Positions 43,192 through 51,527 of a stretch of DNA of 64,000 nucleotides are shown piece by piece. The DNA is from Sphingopyxis sp. DBS4 (lineage in GTDB: Bacteria > Pseudomonadota > Alphaproteobacteria > Sphingomonadales > Sphingomonadaceae): positions 62,001 to 126,000 of the forward strand of contig NZ_CP102386.1 of NCBI RefSeq assembly GCF_024628865.1, in the 5' to 3' direction. Numbering within the stretch: position 1 is the first letter of the stretch; the number at the start of each line of letters is the position of its first letter. The notes below the pieces were generated by a model. The model had not been told where the DNA came from and searched no databases. It was given only the letters and a program-made list of their open reading frames with translations. The position numbers were made by a program, and so were the translations under genes.

Positions 43192-43269
43192 GGGTCCTCC
43201 AGCCAAGGGTCGGCACAAGACCATGACCGCATTTGCTGACCAGCCCCTGACGCAATGTGATTTCCGGCG

Positions 43270-43971
43270 CTAATTGAAATGGAAAGGCAGGACGCAATCG
43301 AGCGTTCCCACGCCGAGACTTTCAGGCGGGCGCGGAAAGGGCGCCGCCAGGCGAACCGTGCGAAGGGCGAGCCGGTCAAGCTGCGCATTGCCGCTGGATT
43401 GCGCGAGCGAGATCTCGCGCAAGGCGCCGTCAGCACCGATGGAAAAATTAATCAGCGCCTCACCCTCAAGATGGAGACCCGCCGGGCGTCTCGCGGCAAT
43501 CCATTCCCACAACCGCCGAAGATAGGCCGCACGCGCAGTGCTGAGCGTTGATGACGCAGCCTGCGGCGAAGCAGGTTGGGGATGCGGCATGTCGACGTTC
43601 ATGCGGGCAGGCAAGGGCGACGGTGCGACAGGTAGCGTCAAGGCAGCCTGATCGGAGGCAGACCGGTCGGGCGACGCCTGCGGCCCTTGCCGCGCGCGTG
43701 TCGCTGGCGTTGTACTGGGGGGCGTCAACTGATTTGCCGGCCTGGGGGCGGCTTTCGGCCGGCGGGCAGACGGCTGTTCGGTTTCGAGCGAAGGCAGCGT
43801 CATGATCGTGACTGTGCGGGGCTCCTCCCGCCTTTCGGGGATTAGGCGCGGACTGTGGCTCCACAGGCCATAGGCCGCAAGAACACCCGCATGCAGGGCA
43901 AGCGACACGAGGAACCCGAAAGCCCTCGTATCGCTCGCCTGGGCCAGCCGGTATGCTGGACTGGCGGCCAT
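43270..43971 (-). CDS. tonB: TonB-family energy transducer
   Basis: 233 residues. An N-terminal membrane helix (about 18-38), a proline/alanine/arginine-rich middle, and the TonB C-terminal domain (LHLEGEALINFSIGADGALR, LDRLALRTVRLAAPFPRPP). Located three bases after the copper-type receptor gene, it is probably dedicated to that receptor. Confidence 0.88.
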   Translation of the reverse strand: MAASPAYRLAQASDTRAFGFLVSLALHAGVLAAYGLWSHSPRLIPERREEPRTVTIMTLPSLETEQPSARRPKAAPRPANQLTPPSTTPATRARQGPQASPDRSASDQAALTLPVAPSPLPARMNVDMPHPQPASPQAASSTLSTARAAYLRRLWEWIAARRPAGLHLEGEALINFSIGADGALREISLAQSSGNAQLDRLALRTVRLAAPFPRPPESLGVGTLDCVLPFHFN

Positions 43972-43974
43972 GCC

Positions 43975-46119
43975 TCAGAATTTCGCAGTCAGGCCGATGT
44001 TGAAGGAGCGGCCACGACCAGGCACCGGCCGCAAGTCGCCAGTCGCCTTGTAATCGCCGAGCGACATGCCGCCCAGCGGCAGATCATAGCCCTTGTCGAA
44101 CAGGTTCTGGACATCCAGGCCCAGCCGGTAATTGCCCCAGGCATAGCCGGTCCGAAGATTGACGAGCGCATAGTCGTCCGTTCGGGGTTCGTTGCGCGTG
44201 GCGTCGACCCGGTTCTTGTCCGCCACGACCGCCAGTTCGACCGCGCTCTCCCAGCCCCCGAGCCGATGCTCCAGCGCAAACGTCGCGTTGAACGGCATCT
44301 GATGATAGAGCGACCCGCCGTCGTCCAGATTGCGCCCGCGCAACCAGCTTGCCGTTGCGGTCAGTTTCGCCGTGCCGGCCGATGACGACTGCCACAGCGC
44401 AAGCGAACCCGAGACATCGACGCCATATAGCTCGGCTTCGCGATTGGCGAACCGAAGCTGCACGAACCCCGTCGGCATGCCCATCATATTGGTGAAATCG
44501 GCCAGTTTCACGACATCGATATAATCATGGACGCGTGTGTAATAGGGTGCGATCCTGAGCGTCCAGCCATTGGCGCCGGCGCCTTTCAGACTGACCGCGG
44601 CACTTATCGTATCAGTCCTTTCGGGCTTCAGGGCGGGATCGCCGACATAGCCGTTGCCATCGCCGAACCAGCCGATCATCCGGCTCGACATCGAACCGCG
44701 TCCCCAGCTGTAGCGCTCATAGACGCCCGGTGAACGGCTCTTGCGCGCATAGCCCAGTTCGAGCGTCGCCTGATCGCTCGGCGCATAGCGGACAAGGGCC
44801 GTGGCGCTCCAGTTGCTGTCATGCCGTTTGCGATCCGCGGCGTTGAACGCGGTGGCCGCCATCGCGTCGGCCATATTCATCATCGAGGTGGAATAGGGCT
44901 GGACCTCGCCGGTGTTCATCCAGACCTGATCGTTGCGCACGCCGACCAGCGTGGTGAGCTGCGGCGTCCACTTCGCCTCCCATTCGGCAAAGGTGCCAAG
45001 CCGGTCGCGCTTCGCGCCGTTCACATTGATGTAAGTGTTGGGCCCCATCATCATGTGGCCCGCGACCGCCGGCCAGTAATCATTGAGCCATTGGTGGTGG
45101 AATTCGCTCCCGAGACGCAGCGTGTCGCGATTGGACAGCATAATGTCGCCCTTGAGCGTATAGCCGGCGCTATGAACCTCGGTGTTCATGGGCATACCGC
45201 CGGTCGCGGTGCCGCCCTTGTCCGCCAGGAAGTTCATCCGATGGTCGGTGTCGCGATAGAAGGCGCGCAGGTCCAGATCGCCCCAGTCGAAGGCGCCCTT
45301 CCAGTGACCGTTCAGATACCAGCTCTTGTTGGATGTCATGTCCATATACTGGTTGGGAAAGCCCTCGTACGGCGAGAAGTGATAGCCGCCCCTCAGTTCG
45401 AACAGGCCGATATCGGTTTGCGCGGCCAGGCTCAGCGCATGGTCCGTCTTCTTGTATTCAGTCGAACGGACGGTGCCGTCACGGCCGCCGCCCTTGTAAT
45501 TGTCGGACTGGGTGAAGGAACCGGCATAGCTGAGGCTGAGCCGGTCGCTTGCCGCCGTGATCGAAAGTGCGCCGCCGAAGCCGTCGCCGTTACTGCGGTA
45601 GAAAGTGGACAGTTCGCCCGTCAGCAACCGTTCGCCCGCCTTGGCGAAGCGCGGTGTCAGGGTTTCGACGGAAATCGCGCCGCCGATGCTGTCACCGCCC
45701 ATGCTGACCGGCGTCACGCCCGTGATGACGCTGATCGCATCAATCGTCTGCGGATCGGTGTAGGACAAAGGCGGGTTCATCGCATTGGTGCAGGCGATGT
45801 CGATCGGCACGCCGTCGACCAATATGGTCAGCCGCTGGCTTTCGAGGCCCCGGATCACCGGCAGGCTGGAAAAGCCACCGGCGCCGAAGCTGCTGACCCC
45901 CGGCAGGCGGCCGATCAGCGCTGCCGTATCGCTTGTTCCCGATTGCAGGGGGGCGACCTTGTCACGCAAAAGGACCTCGGACGACACGGGACCGGCAGGG
46001 CGATCCTCGGAATCGATCTCGATGGACGGAAGAACCTGCGTATCCTGCGCAAAGGCGCTCGCGGCCGACAGGCCATAGAATATTGCAGCCGCGCTCGCGG
46101 CTTTGGAAATGACAGACAT
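43975..46119 (-). CDS. TonB-dependent receptor, copper type (OprC/NosA-like)
   Basis: 714 residues from ATG 46117-46119: signal peptide (SAASAFAQ), plug domain (VSSFGAGGFSSLPVIRGLES), then a beta barrel ending in F (FNIGLTAKF). Methionine- and histidine-rich loops, together with YERYSWGRGSMSSRMIGWFG and GNGYVGDPALKPE, match the OprC/NosA group that takes up copper. Coupled to tonB downstream. A TonB receptor for uptake beside efflux genes suggests copper homeostasis rather than only resistance. Confidence 0.85.
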   Translation of the reverse strand: MSVISKAASAAAIFYGLSAASAFAQDTQVLPSIEIDSEDRPAGPVSSEVLLRDKVAPLQSGTSDTAALIGRLPGVSSFGAGGFSSLPVIRGLESQRLTILVDGVPIDIACTNAMNPPLSYTDPQTIDAISVITGVTPVSMGGDSIGGAISVETLTPRFAKAGERLLTGELSTFYRSNGDGFGGALSITAASDRLSLSYAGSFTQSDNYKGGGRDGTVRSTEYKKTDHALSLAAQTDIGLFELRGGYHFSPYEGFPNQYMDMTSNKSWYLNGHWKGAFDWGDLDLRAFYRDTDHRMNFLADKGGTATGGMPMNTEVHSAGYTLKGDIMLSNRDTLRLGSEFHHQWLNDYWPAVAGHMMMGPNTYINVNGAKRDRLGTFAEWEAKWTPQLTTLVGVRNDQVWMNTGEVQPYSTSMMNMADAMAATAFNAADRKRHDSNWSATALVRYAPSDQATLELGYARKSRSPGVYERYSWGRGSMSSRMIGWFGDGNGYVGDPALKPERTDTISAAVSLKGAGANGWTLRIAPYYTRVHDYIDVVKLADFTNMMGMPTGFVQLRFANREAELYGVDVSGSLALWQSSSAGTAKLTATASWLRGRNLDDGGSLYHQMPFNATFALEHRLGGWESAVELAVVADKNRVDATRNEPRTDDYALVNLRTGYAWGNYRLGLDVQNLFDKGYDLPLGGMSLGDYKATGDLRPVPGRGRSFNIGLTAKF

Positions 46120-46182
46120 GGATGAATCCTGATCCAGGCGCGCGGCGGTCCGCACGCCGTTGAAAACGAACGGCGAAAGGGA

Positions 46183-46578
46183 TCAGGCGGCTGTTGGCGG
46201 TCCTATTGGCGGAGGCCGCAGAAATGGCGAGGCAGCGGGCAGGGCGAAAGATAGGCCAAGAAAGCCCATCGCCAGGATGAAGGCAATGGCGAGCGCCAGC
46301 AGGATCGGATCGGCGGCGGCGAGCGCCGGCGACGACAGACCCGAGAAAGCGCAAGGCTTGTCGGCCTGCTTGTGATCCGCGGGATCATGATCGCCGGACC
46401 TGCCCGGAAGCTCCATCATGACCGTTTGCGGACCCTGGCCCGAGCAGAGCTGGACCAATATCGCACCCGAAGAGACGGTCGGCATGAACCCGGCCGGCAC
46501 CAGCACCTTCAGCATGAGCGCGGCCCCGGCCAGCCAGATGGCCAGCCAGCGATGCCGGGCAAAGAAGGAGCGGATCAT
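46183..46578 (-). CDS. DUF2946-like membrane protein
   Basis: 131 residues from ATG 46576-46578. One N-terminal helix (about 10-30), a soluble loop with CSGQG and DKPCAFS cysteines and histidines (HDPADHK), and a C-terminal hydrophobic helix. DUF2946 proteins are often located with TonB-copper-receptor genes and may bind copper. It lies 63 bases upstream of the receptor gene and in the same direction. Confidence 0.8.
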   Translation of the reverse strand: MIRSFFARHRWLAIWLAGAALMLKVLVPAGFMPTVSSGAILVQLCSGQGPQTVMMELPGRSGDHDPADHKQADKPCAFSGLSSPALAAADPILLALAIAFILAMGFLGLSFALPAASPFLRPPPIGPPTAA

Positions 46579-46659
46579 GGTCACGGGAGCGGTCTTTAGA
46601 AATCGGTCCTGCTGATGTCGAGGTGACAAGTCGTATTTTTTCGCATACATCGCCTTGAC

Positions 46660-48000
46660 TTAGCGCATCGCGAACAGTTCCTGATGGAAACGTTTCGCTA
46701 CCGGAAAGCCCAGCGCGGCAAAGTCCCGGCGCAGCGTTTCACCAAAGCCAAGGGGGCCGCAAAACCAGAGGCTCGCCTCCCTCCATTCCGGCACGGCGGC
46801 GCGTATTCGCTCGCCATCGAGGCGGCCATCGCGTGCATCGACCAGAACATGCAGGCGAATATGGGCCGCCGCCGCATCCGCTTGCAGCTTGCCCAGAGCC
46901 TCGTCATCCGCTTCGGCCGTGCAGTGGAAGAGATCAATCTCCGGGTGCGATCCACTGGCACTCTGGGCCAGATACTTCATACGGGCGATAAACGGCGTGA
47001 TGCCGATCCCGCCACCGATCCAGATCTGACGGGCGCAATCATCATCGAATGTGAAGCATCCATAGGGGCCCTCGATCCTGACCTCCTGGCCGACGCGCAG
47101 TTTTTCGGGCAGGCGCCGCGTATGATCCCCCAAGCCCTTGGTAATGAAGGTGATCCGCCGCTCATCCTCGCGCCAGGCGGACGCGATGGTATAGGGATGC
47201 GGCCCTTCGGCCGGGTCCGACACGGCAAAGGCGAACTGGCCGGGTCGGTGGCCGGGCCACCCCTCCCCCATGTCGACGATGGTCTCGAGCGCCTGCACGC
47301 CCGGATAATGGTGGATGGCGGCAATCCTGCCGAATACCTGCCGATCCCGGCCTGCGCGGCGCGACAGAATGAGGATCGCCGCCCCGGTGCCGCAGGCAAG
47401 CAGCGCCGCCAGCGTGAGACCGAACGGAGACAGCCAGTAACCGAACGTCGTCAGGATCACGGCATGAAAGACCAGCACGAGATAGGCCAGCGCCAGAAGC
47501 CGATGCGTTCGATAGAAGAAGCGGTAGGGAATGCGCTGGATGAGCGCGACGGCGATCAGCGCAACCACGGCATAAAAGGCCCACTCGCCCAGACCCTCCG
47601 CCGTGTGGCGGAGACTGGCGAACAGGGCCTCGACAGGATTGCTTGCGGGCGGTTGCGGGCCACGCGACGGTCGTTCGAGCCAGCCCCACCCCACGGCCCA
47701 TTTCGGACCCTTCGCCCACAGCCAGTGCGCGATGGCCGTTACCAATGCCGCGATGCCGAGCCATTTGTGGAGACGATACATCTTGTCCAGTCCGCCCAGC
47801 CCATGTTCGGGCCAGCGGGGGCGGATGGCGAGCATCATCGCGACGCTCATGCAGACGATCGCCAGCGCGCCGCTATACTGCACCGCCGCGTTGCGGATCG
47901 CGAAAAAACCGGATGACCGGAATATGGACAGGTCCGCGAGAAGCCACAACATGGTGACCAAGGCGGCCAGGCCCCAGAATGTCAGTCGCAGGTTGCGCAT
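46660..48000 (-). CDS. Ferric-reductase-like flavocytochrome
   Basis: 446 residues. Five to six membrane helices in the first 200 residues with heme-ligand histidines (LHKWLGIAALVTAIAHWLW, FYRTHRLLALAYLVLVFHA), followed by an FAD domain (RPGQFAFAVSDP, HPYTIAS) and an NAD(P) domain (GGIGITPFIARM, LWFCGPLGFGETL). It should transfer electrons from NAD(P)H to a metal or acceptor outside the membrane, for example Cu(II) or Fe(III) reduction before uptake. First gene of the metal-uptake group. Confidence 0.88.
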   Translation of the reverse strand: MRNLRLTFWGLAALVTMLWLLADLSIFRSSGFFAIRNAAVQYSGALAIVCMSVAMMLAIRPRWPEHGLGGLDKMYRLHKWLGIAALVTAIAHWLWAKGPKWAVGWGWLERPSRGPQPPASNPVEALFASLRHTAEGLGEWAFYAVVALIAVALIQRIPYRFFYRTHRLLALAYLVLVFHAVILTTFGYWLSPFGLTLAALLACGTGAAILILSRRAGRDRQVFGRIAAIHHYPGVQALETIVDMGEGWPGHRPGQFAFAVSDPAEGPHPYTIASAWREDERRITFITKGLGDHTRRLPEKLRVGQEVRIEGPYGCFTFDDDCARQIWIGGGIGITPFIARMKYLAQSASGSHPEIDLFHCTAEADDEALGKLQADAAAAHIRLHVLVDARDGRLDGERIRAAVPEWREASLWFCGPLGFGETLRRDFAALGFPVAKRFHQELFAMR

Positions 48001-48192
48001 TTCGATCCTTGTCCGGCCCTTGCGTCAATTGTTCCCTTCGCCCTGTAGCGATCGGGCCAGCTGTGGGATTGATTTCGGACAAGAAGGCATAACCCCTTGC
48101 TCGGCGCATGCGAACATCGCCGACAAGTCTGACGAAAGCCTGACGAGCATTACCCAAATTCGATAGTGTCAGGCCTCGCAGCGTGATATATT

Positions 48193-48459
48193 TCACGAAA
48201 TGGGTGCACCATCGGCAGCATAAGTCCGGCTCCGGTCGTATTCGTGGTCGCCCGCCTCATCGACAAGATAGCCGGACACTTCTTCGGCGTAGTCCGCTTC
48301 AAGCTCTCCTGTAGCACTCGGAATCAGACGAACACCGAAACCGTTGGCAAAGAGAAGGCGATCTGCCTCCTTCATTGCTGCAAGCTGGTCATGTGCGGTC
48401 ACGCCCAGTTTGACGCGCACGGTGGCATAGACGTGAACGAAATGGGTTGGCGCAGACAT
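48193..48459 (-). CDS. Hypothetical protein, 88 aa
   Basis: Starts MSAPTHFVHVYATVRVKLGV (ATG 48457-48459) with GGGAGA upstream. A likely small alpha/beta fold with acidic C-terminus (ATGELEADYAEEVSGYLVDE). No family recognised. Last gene of the backbone operon on this side, just before the cargo island; 98 bases after the 56-aa gene. Confidence 0.62.
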   Translation of the reverse strand: MSAPTHFVHVYATVRVKLGVTAHDQLAAMKEADRLLFANGFGVRLIPSATGELEADYAEEVSGYLVDEAGDHEYDRSRTYAADGAPIS

Positions 48460-48557
48460 GCTGATCTCCCTTTGAGGCATTGGAATGATCGCGGGTGACA
48501 GGCCCAGATGCCTTGGCGCACAGCCGACATCGTCAGCCCCGATCGAGGCCGAAGTCA

Positions 48558-48728
48558 TCAGCGGGGTTCGATGACGTCCCGCAATATAGTGCTGAGGGCA
48601 TCATTGATCGCGTAAAGCACACCGCTATGGGCAGTGTCGCCCATGCCGTCGAGATAGAGATCCGGGATTAGATTGTTGACTGCATGCGTCGCATCATCAA
48701 CGAGTTGATCGAATTCGTCCTCGGTCAT
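48558..48728 (-). CDS. Hypothetical protein, 56 aa
   Basis: A very short acidic helical protein (MTEDEFDQLVDDATHAVNN...) from ATG 48726-48728 with AGGA upstream. Four bases separate it from the preceding gene, supporting translation. Function unknown. Confidence 0.6.
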   Translation of the reverse strand: MTEDEFDQLVDDATHAVNNLIPDLYLDGMGDTAHSGVLYAINDALSTILRDVIEPR

Positions 48729-48732
48729 GGGG

Positions 48733-49008
48733 CTATTCCTGACCAGGAGATGCGGACAGGCTCTCAACCTGTATCCGGAAGGTGGCGCCATCATTGAGCG
48801 TCAACCCGATCTCGACACCGTCTTCATTTTCACAGCTGGAGAGGGTTTCCACGTCAGCACGGGTTCCATGCACGGCCGAGACGATATGATGGTGGTGATC
48901 CCCTGACGGCCGCCCTCCCACGTCGCATGCCTGCATGTGGGTCTCGAGCAACTCGCACAGCACTGCGGCGACTGTGCATGCTTTCGTCATGGACGATCCG
49001 TCAGTCAT
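48733..49008 (-). CDS. Hypothetical protein, 91 aa
   Basis: From ATG 49006-49008 (MTDGSSMTKACTVAAVLCEL). A histidine cluster GDHHHHIVSAVHG in the middle and a beta-rich acidic end (EDGVEIGLTLNDGATFRIQVE). Overlaps the upstream gene by eight bases. No recognised family. Confidence 0.6.
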   Translation of the reverse strand: MTDGSSMTKACTVAAVLCELLETHMQACDVGGRPSGDHHHHIVSAVHGTRADVETLSSCENEDGVEIGLTLNDGATFRIQVESLSASPGQE

Positions 49009-49240
49009 CTGCGTGCTCCATCCTGTCGTCAAAGAAGGTTCCGTCGTTGCCGAGCGCGGTGAGTTCAGCCTGCAGGGCATGGGGTGGGACATTGTCGGCG
49101 GATGTGATGGCGAAGGCGCCAACCATGTCACCGAAGTCCATTTCCTCGCCGATACGGGCGAGGCTCATGGTCGAGAGGCGATCCTCATCGCTGTCATGCA
49201 TCAACAGCGTGACGCCAATAGTCACCTTTCGGATTTTCAT
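49001..49240 (-). CDS. Hypothetical protein, 79 aa
   Basis: MKIRKVTIGVTLLMHDSDED (ATG 49238-49240) with AAGGA upstream. A short acidic alpha/beta protein ending FFDDRMEHADD. It overlaps the next gene and follows the 434-aa gene by 13 bases. Unknown function. Confidence 0.6.
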   Translation of the reverse strand: MKIRKVTIGVTLLMHDSDEDRLSTMSLARIGEEMDFGDMVGAFAITSADNVPPHALQAELTALGNDGTFFDDRMEHADD

Positions 49241-49253
49241 CATCGTTCCTTCC

Positions 49254-50558
49254 CTAGATTGACGTGTTTGCTGGCCTTGGCCATGCCAGCCGCGTTGCAC
49301 CGCCGAATGCCCGCAGGCGCGCTGCCATCGTACTGCGCAGACGGGCGCGATTTGCGATGACAGTTTCCCATGCCAATGGCTCGCCTCGCGCCGTGACGAA
49401 GCCCGCGGCAGGCTTACCGTCGGCGGTTTCGATGACGATGCGGTGGCCGCGCGGGGGAAGCTTGCCGGCATAACGGGCCGTAAATTCTCCAAGCCGGCCC
49501 GTCAGGCCATTGACGGCCTTGCCCCAACGAATGTGGCCTGCCCCGACCGTCTGGCCCGCGAGAAACCCACGATCGAGCCAGATACGAAAGTGCGTCCGTT
49601 GCTGGAGCGCGGTGTTCCGCGTTCGCTCCATTGTCCGGCAAAGCGGAAGCGCTGCAGCATGTGCATCGAGCAAAGCCAGATAATACCCTTGGGCAGCGAC
49701 AAGGATGTCATCAAAGTCGCGGTCACCGAGCAGCGCCCGCAAGCAAGCCTGGAGTGCGCGATCGGACGCGAGTCCCTCCAGTGCTTCGGGGCCACCGAGG
49801 GGCAGCGCCGTATCGGCCCTATCGAGAGGGTGAAAACCGGCTCCGGAAATGACGACGATGGTCGCCTCCCCGCAGCCCGAGCAGGAATCGAGAGCCGGAC
49901 GAAGCAGGGCCGTTTTTGCCGGCGCGGCGACCAGTCCGGCTTCGGGCGCACCGATCAGGAGGAGGCGACGATGCCAGCGTGCCGGCCGCGGCACGTCAGT
50001 CGGCTTGAGCCATTCGCTGGGACGAGGCCGCGCGGGCAAAATGGCTGAAGACGTTGGTGTGCGATCCACCATCAAGGCGCGGCGCGCGGTGTCGAAGAGG
50101 TCATCGCGGTTACCGCCACCATCGCAAAAGCCGTGATCATAGGCTTCGGCGACCGCATCGAGTGGGCCAGGCTTGCGGCATTCGGGATCCCAGCCCGCAT
50201 GCGCGGCATACCAGCCATCGGCATAGCGGACCGATCGATCCCAGTCATGGCCATGGAGATCGCGCGCGCGCAGAATGGCACGATCGCGATCATCCCCCTG
50301 TCCCTCGGCGACTCGTCTTGCGGTGAAGGCGAAATTGCGGGCCTGTCGTTCCGCCTCGGCCATATGCGCCATCGCTTCCATCACCGGCCGCAGTGCCGCG
50401 ACACGCTCGCGCATACGTGCCATGCGCTGATCGAGCGGGGAATCGTTCGCAAGGTCCGGGAAGCGGCGCCAGGCATCAGCGAGCGCCGCCGCTTGTACCG
50501 GGCTTCGACCATGGGCAATCCATGCGTCGGTGTCAGCGGGGTCAAACGGCTCTGACAT
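49254..50558 (-). CDS. Hypothetical protein, 434 aa
   Basis: Start MSEPFDPADTDAWIAHGRSP (ATG 50556-50558) with AGGAG upstream; the same frame is open about 110 bases further and reads like protein, so a longer start is possible. N-terminal helices precede WYAAHAGWDPECRKPGPLDA, and a DSCSGCGEATIVVISG segment near the centre could bind metal. The C-terminus is basic. It resembles nothing I know; typical of large unknown plasmid proteins. Confidence 0.65.
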   Translation of the reverse strand: MSEPFDPADTDAWIAHGRSPVQAAALADAWRRFPDLANDSPLDQRMARMRERVAALRPVMEAMAHMAEAERQARNFAFTARRVAEGQGDDRDRAILRARDLHGHDWDRSVRYADGWYAAHAGWDPECRKPGPLDAVAEAYDHGFCDGGGNRDDLFDTARRALMVDRTPTSSAILPARPRPSEWLKPTDVPRPARWHRRLLLIGAPEAGLVAAPAKTALLRPALDSCSGCGEATIVVISGAGFHPLDRADTALPLGGPEALEGLASDRALQACLRALLGDRDFDDILVAAQGYYLALLDAHAAALPLCRTMERTRNTALQQRTHFRIWLDRGFLAGQTVGAGHIRWGKAVNGLTGRLGEFTARYAGKLPPRGHRIVIETADGKPAAGFVTARGEPLAWETVIANRARLRSTMAARLRAFGGATRLAWPRPANTSI

Positions 50559-50808
50559 CATCGGTCTCCTTCGATGCGAATCCCAGGAGACGTGGCGGCG
50601 ATGGTCGGAGAGGACAGCGTACCGCTCCGACAGTTTCTCGATCACACCCACAACTGGCAGACGCGCGCGCAAGCCCGCGCCTGAAATCGGAATGCACCGA
50701 GATCAACGCTTGCCGTTCGAACGAACTTTCAGTGAAAGGGACATAGAGGCGATAGGAATAGCCCGACTCCTGGACGCAGATCCCGACGCGGACGAAAAGA
50801 ATGTGCAT
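50542..50808 (-). CDS. Hypothetical protein, 88 aa
   Basis: From ATG 50806-50808 with AAGG six bases upstream, 12 bases after the preceding gene. MHILFVRVGICVQESGYSYRL and FERQALISVHSDF read as natural protein; the cysteine/arginine-rich second half is less convincing and overlaps the next gene's start, so a frameshift within it is possible. No family known. Confidence 0.45.
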   Translation of the reverse strand: MHILFVRVGICVQESGYSYRLYVPFTESSFERQALISVHSDFRRGLARASASCGCDRETVGAVRCPLRPSPPRLLGFASKETDDVRAV

Positions 50809-50820
50809 GATGGCCTTCGT

Positions 50821-51465
50821 TCAGGCGACGAGACGGGGAACAACGGGCTGCGACGTGGACAAGCGAAGCTCCCGCCGGATTCGTGCGGCGAAGCGGCCCG
50901 GGTCGACAAGTTCGCGGATTGACGCCCATCGATTACGGTCTCCAAGATGATCGTCGCGGCCCTGCACCTTGCGAAAGCACACTTCCCGATCGGGGCCGGA
51001 GAGGCCGAGCGAGAGTTGCACCCAGAGATCCTCGCCGTGCAGCGTCACTTCACCTGACACGGCGGGACCACCCTTGTTGGACCGGATATCGAAACTGCCC
51101 TCGTCGAGCGCGAGGGCGTCGGCCAGGCGGCGCATGGCGGCACGCCCCTCCGAATGAAACAGGCGCTTGGCGGGCTCGTCATGGGCGACGCCGCGATAGG
51201 CGAGCGTCTTCAGAACCGGCCGGTTTCGCAGCTCGGCGATCCGCGCGATGCAGTCGCGCCGCAGATCCGCATCCGTTGCACGCGTTTCGCACACCGTCCC
51301 CAGATGGCGCGCAAGCAGAATAACCGCCGGATCACGTTCGAGATCGAGGCCGGCGTTGCGGCAATCGGTGATGGCGGCGTGGATCGCATGCAGCGCCGTG
51401 CCGATCGTGATCAGCGCGCTGGGATCGAGAGCCTGACTGTAGCGGAAGGCGAGATCATAATTCAT
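50821..51465 (-). CDS. Hypothetical protein, 214 aa
   Basis: Start MNYDLAFRYSQALDPSALIT (ATG 51463-51465) with GGAGA upstream. Helical N-terminus, then basic and strand-rich regions (GGPAVSGEVTLHGEDLWVQLSL). First gene of the seven-gene operon down to 48193. The G/A-rich leader motif is 40-60 nt upstream. Unknown function. Confidence 0.68.
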   Translation of the reverse strand: MNYDLAFRYSQALDPSALITIGTALHAIHAAITDCRNAGLDLERDPAVILLARHLGTVCETRATDADLRRDCIARIAELRNRPVLKTLAYRGVAHDEPAKRLFHSEGRAAMRRLADALALDEGSFDIRSNKGGPAVSGEVTLHGEDLWVQLSLGLSGPDREVCFRKVQGRDDHLGDRNRWASIRELVDPGRFAARIRRELRLSTSQPVVPRLVA

Positions 51466-51504
51466 GAGAGTCTCCGGGTCTCGAGCGGTTCGGCCGCTCA
51501 CACC

Positions 51505-51527
51505 TCCGTCCCCCCTCTCCTCACCTT
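51505..51527 (-). promoter_or_regulatory. G/A-rich leader motif (copy 8)
   Basis: Minus strand GTGAGGAGAGGGGGGACGGA, next to a GAGCGGCC/CCGCTC hairpin, in front of the seven-gene operon and directly after the stop of the TGT-like gene. Confidence 0.5.
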
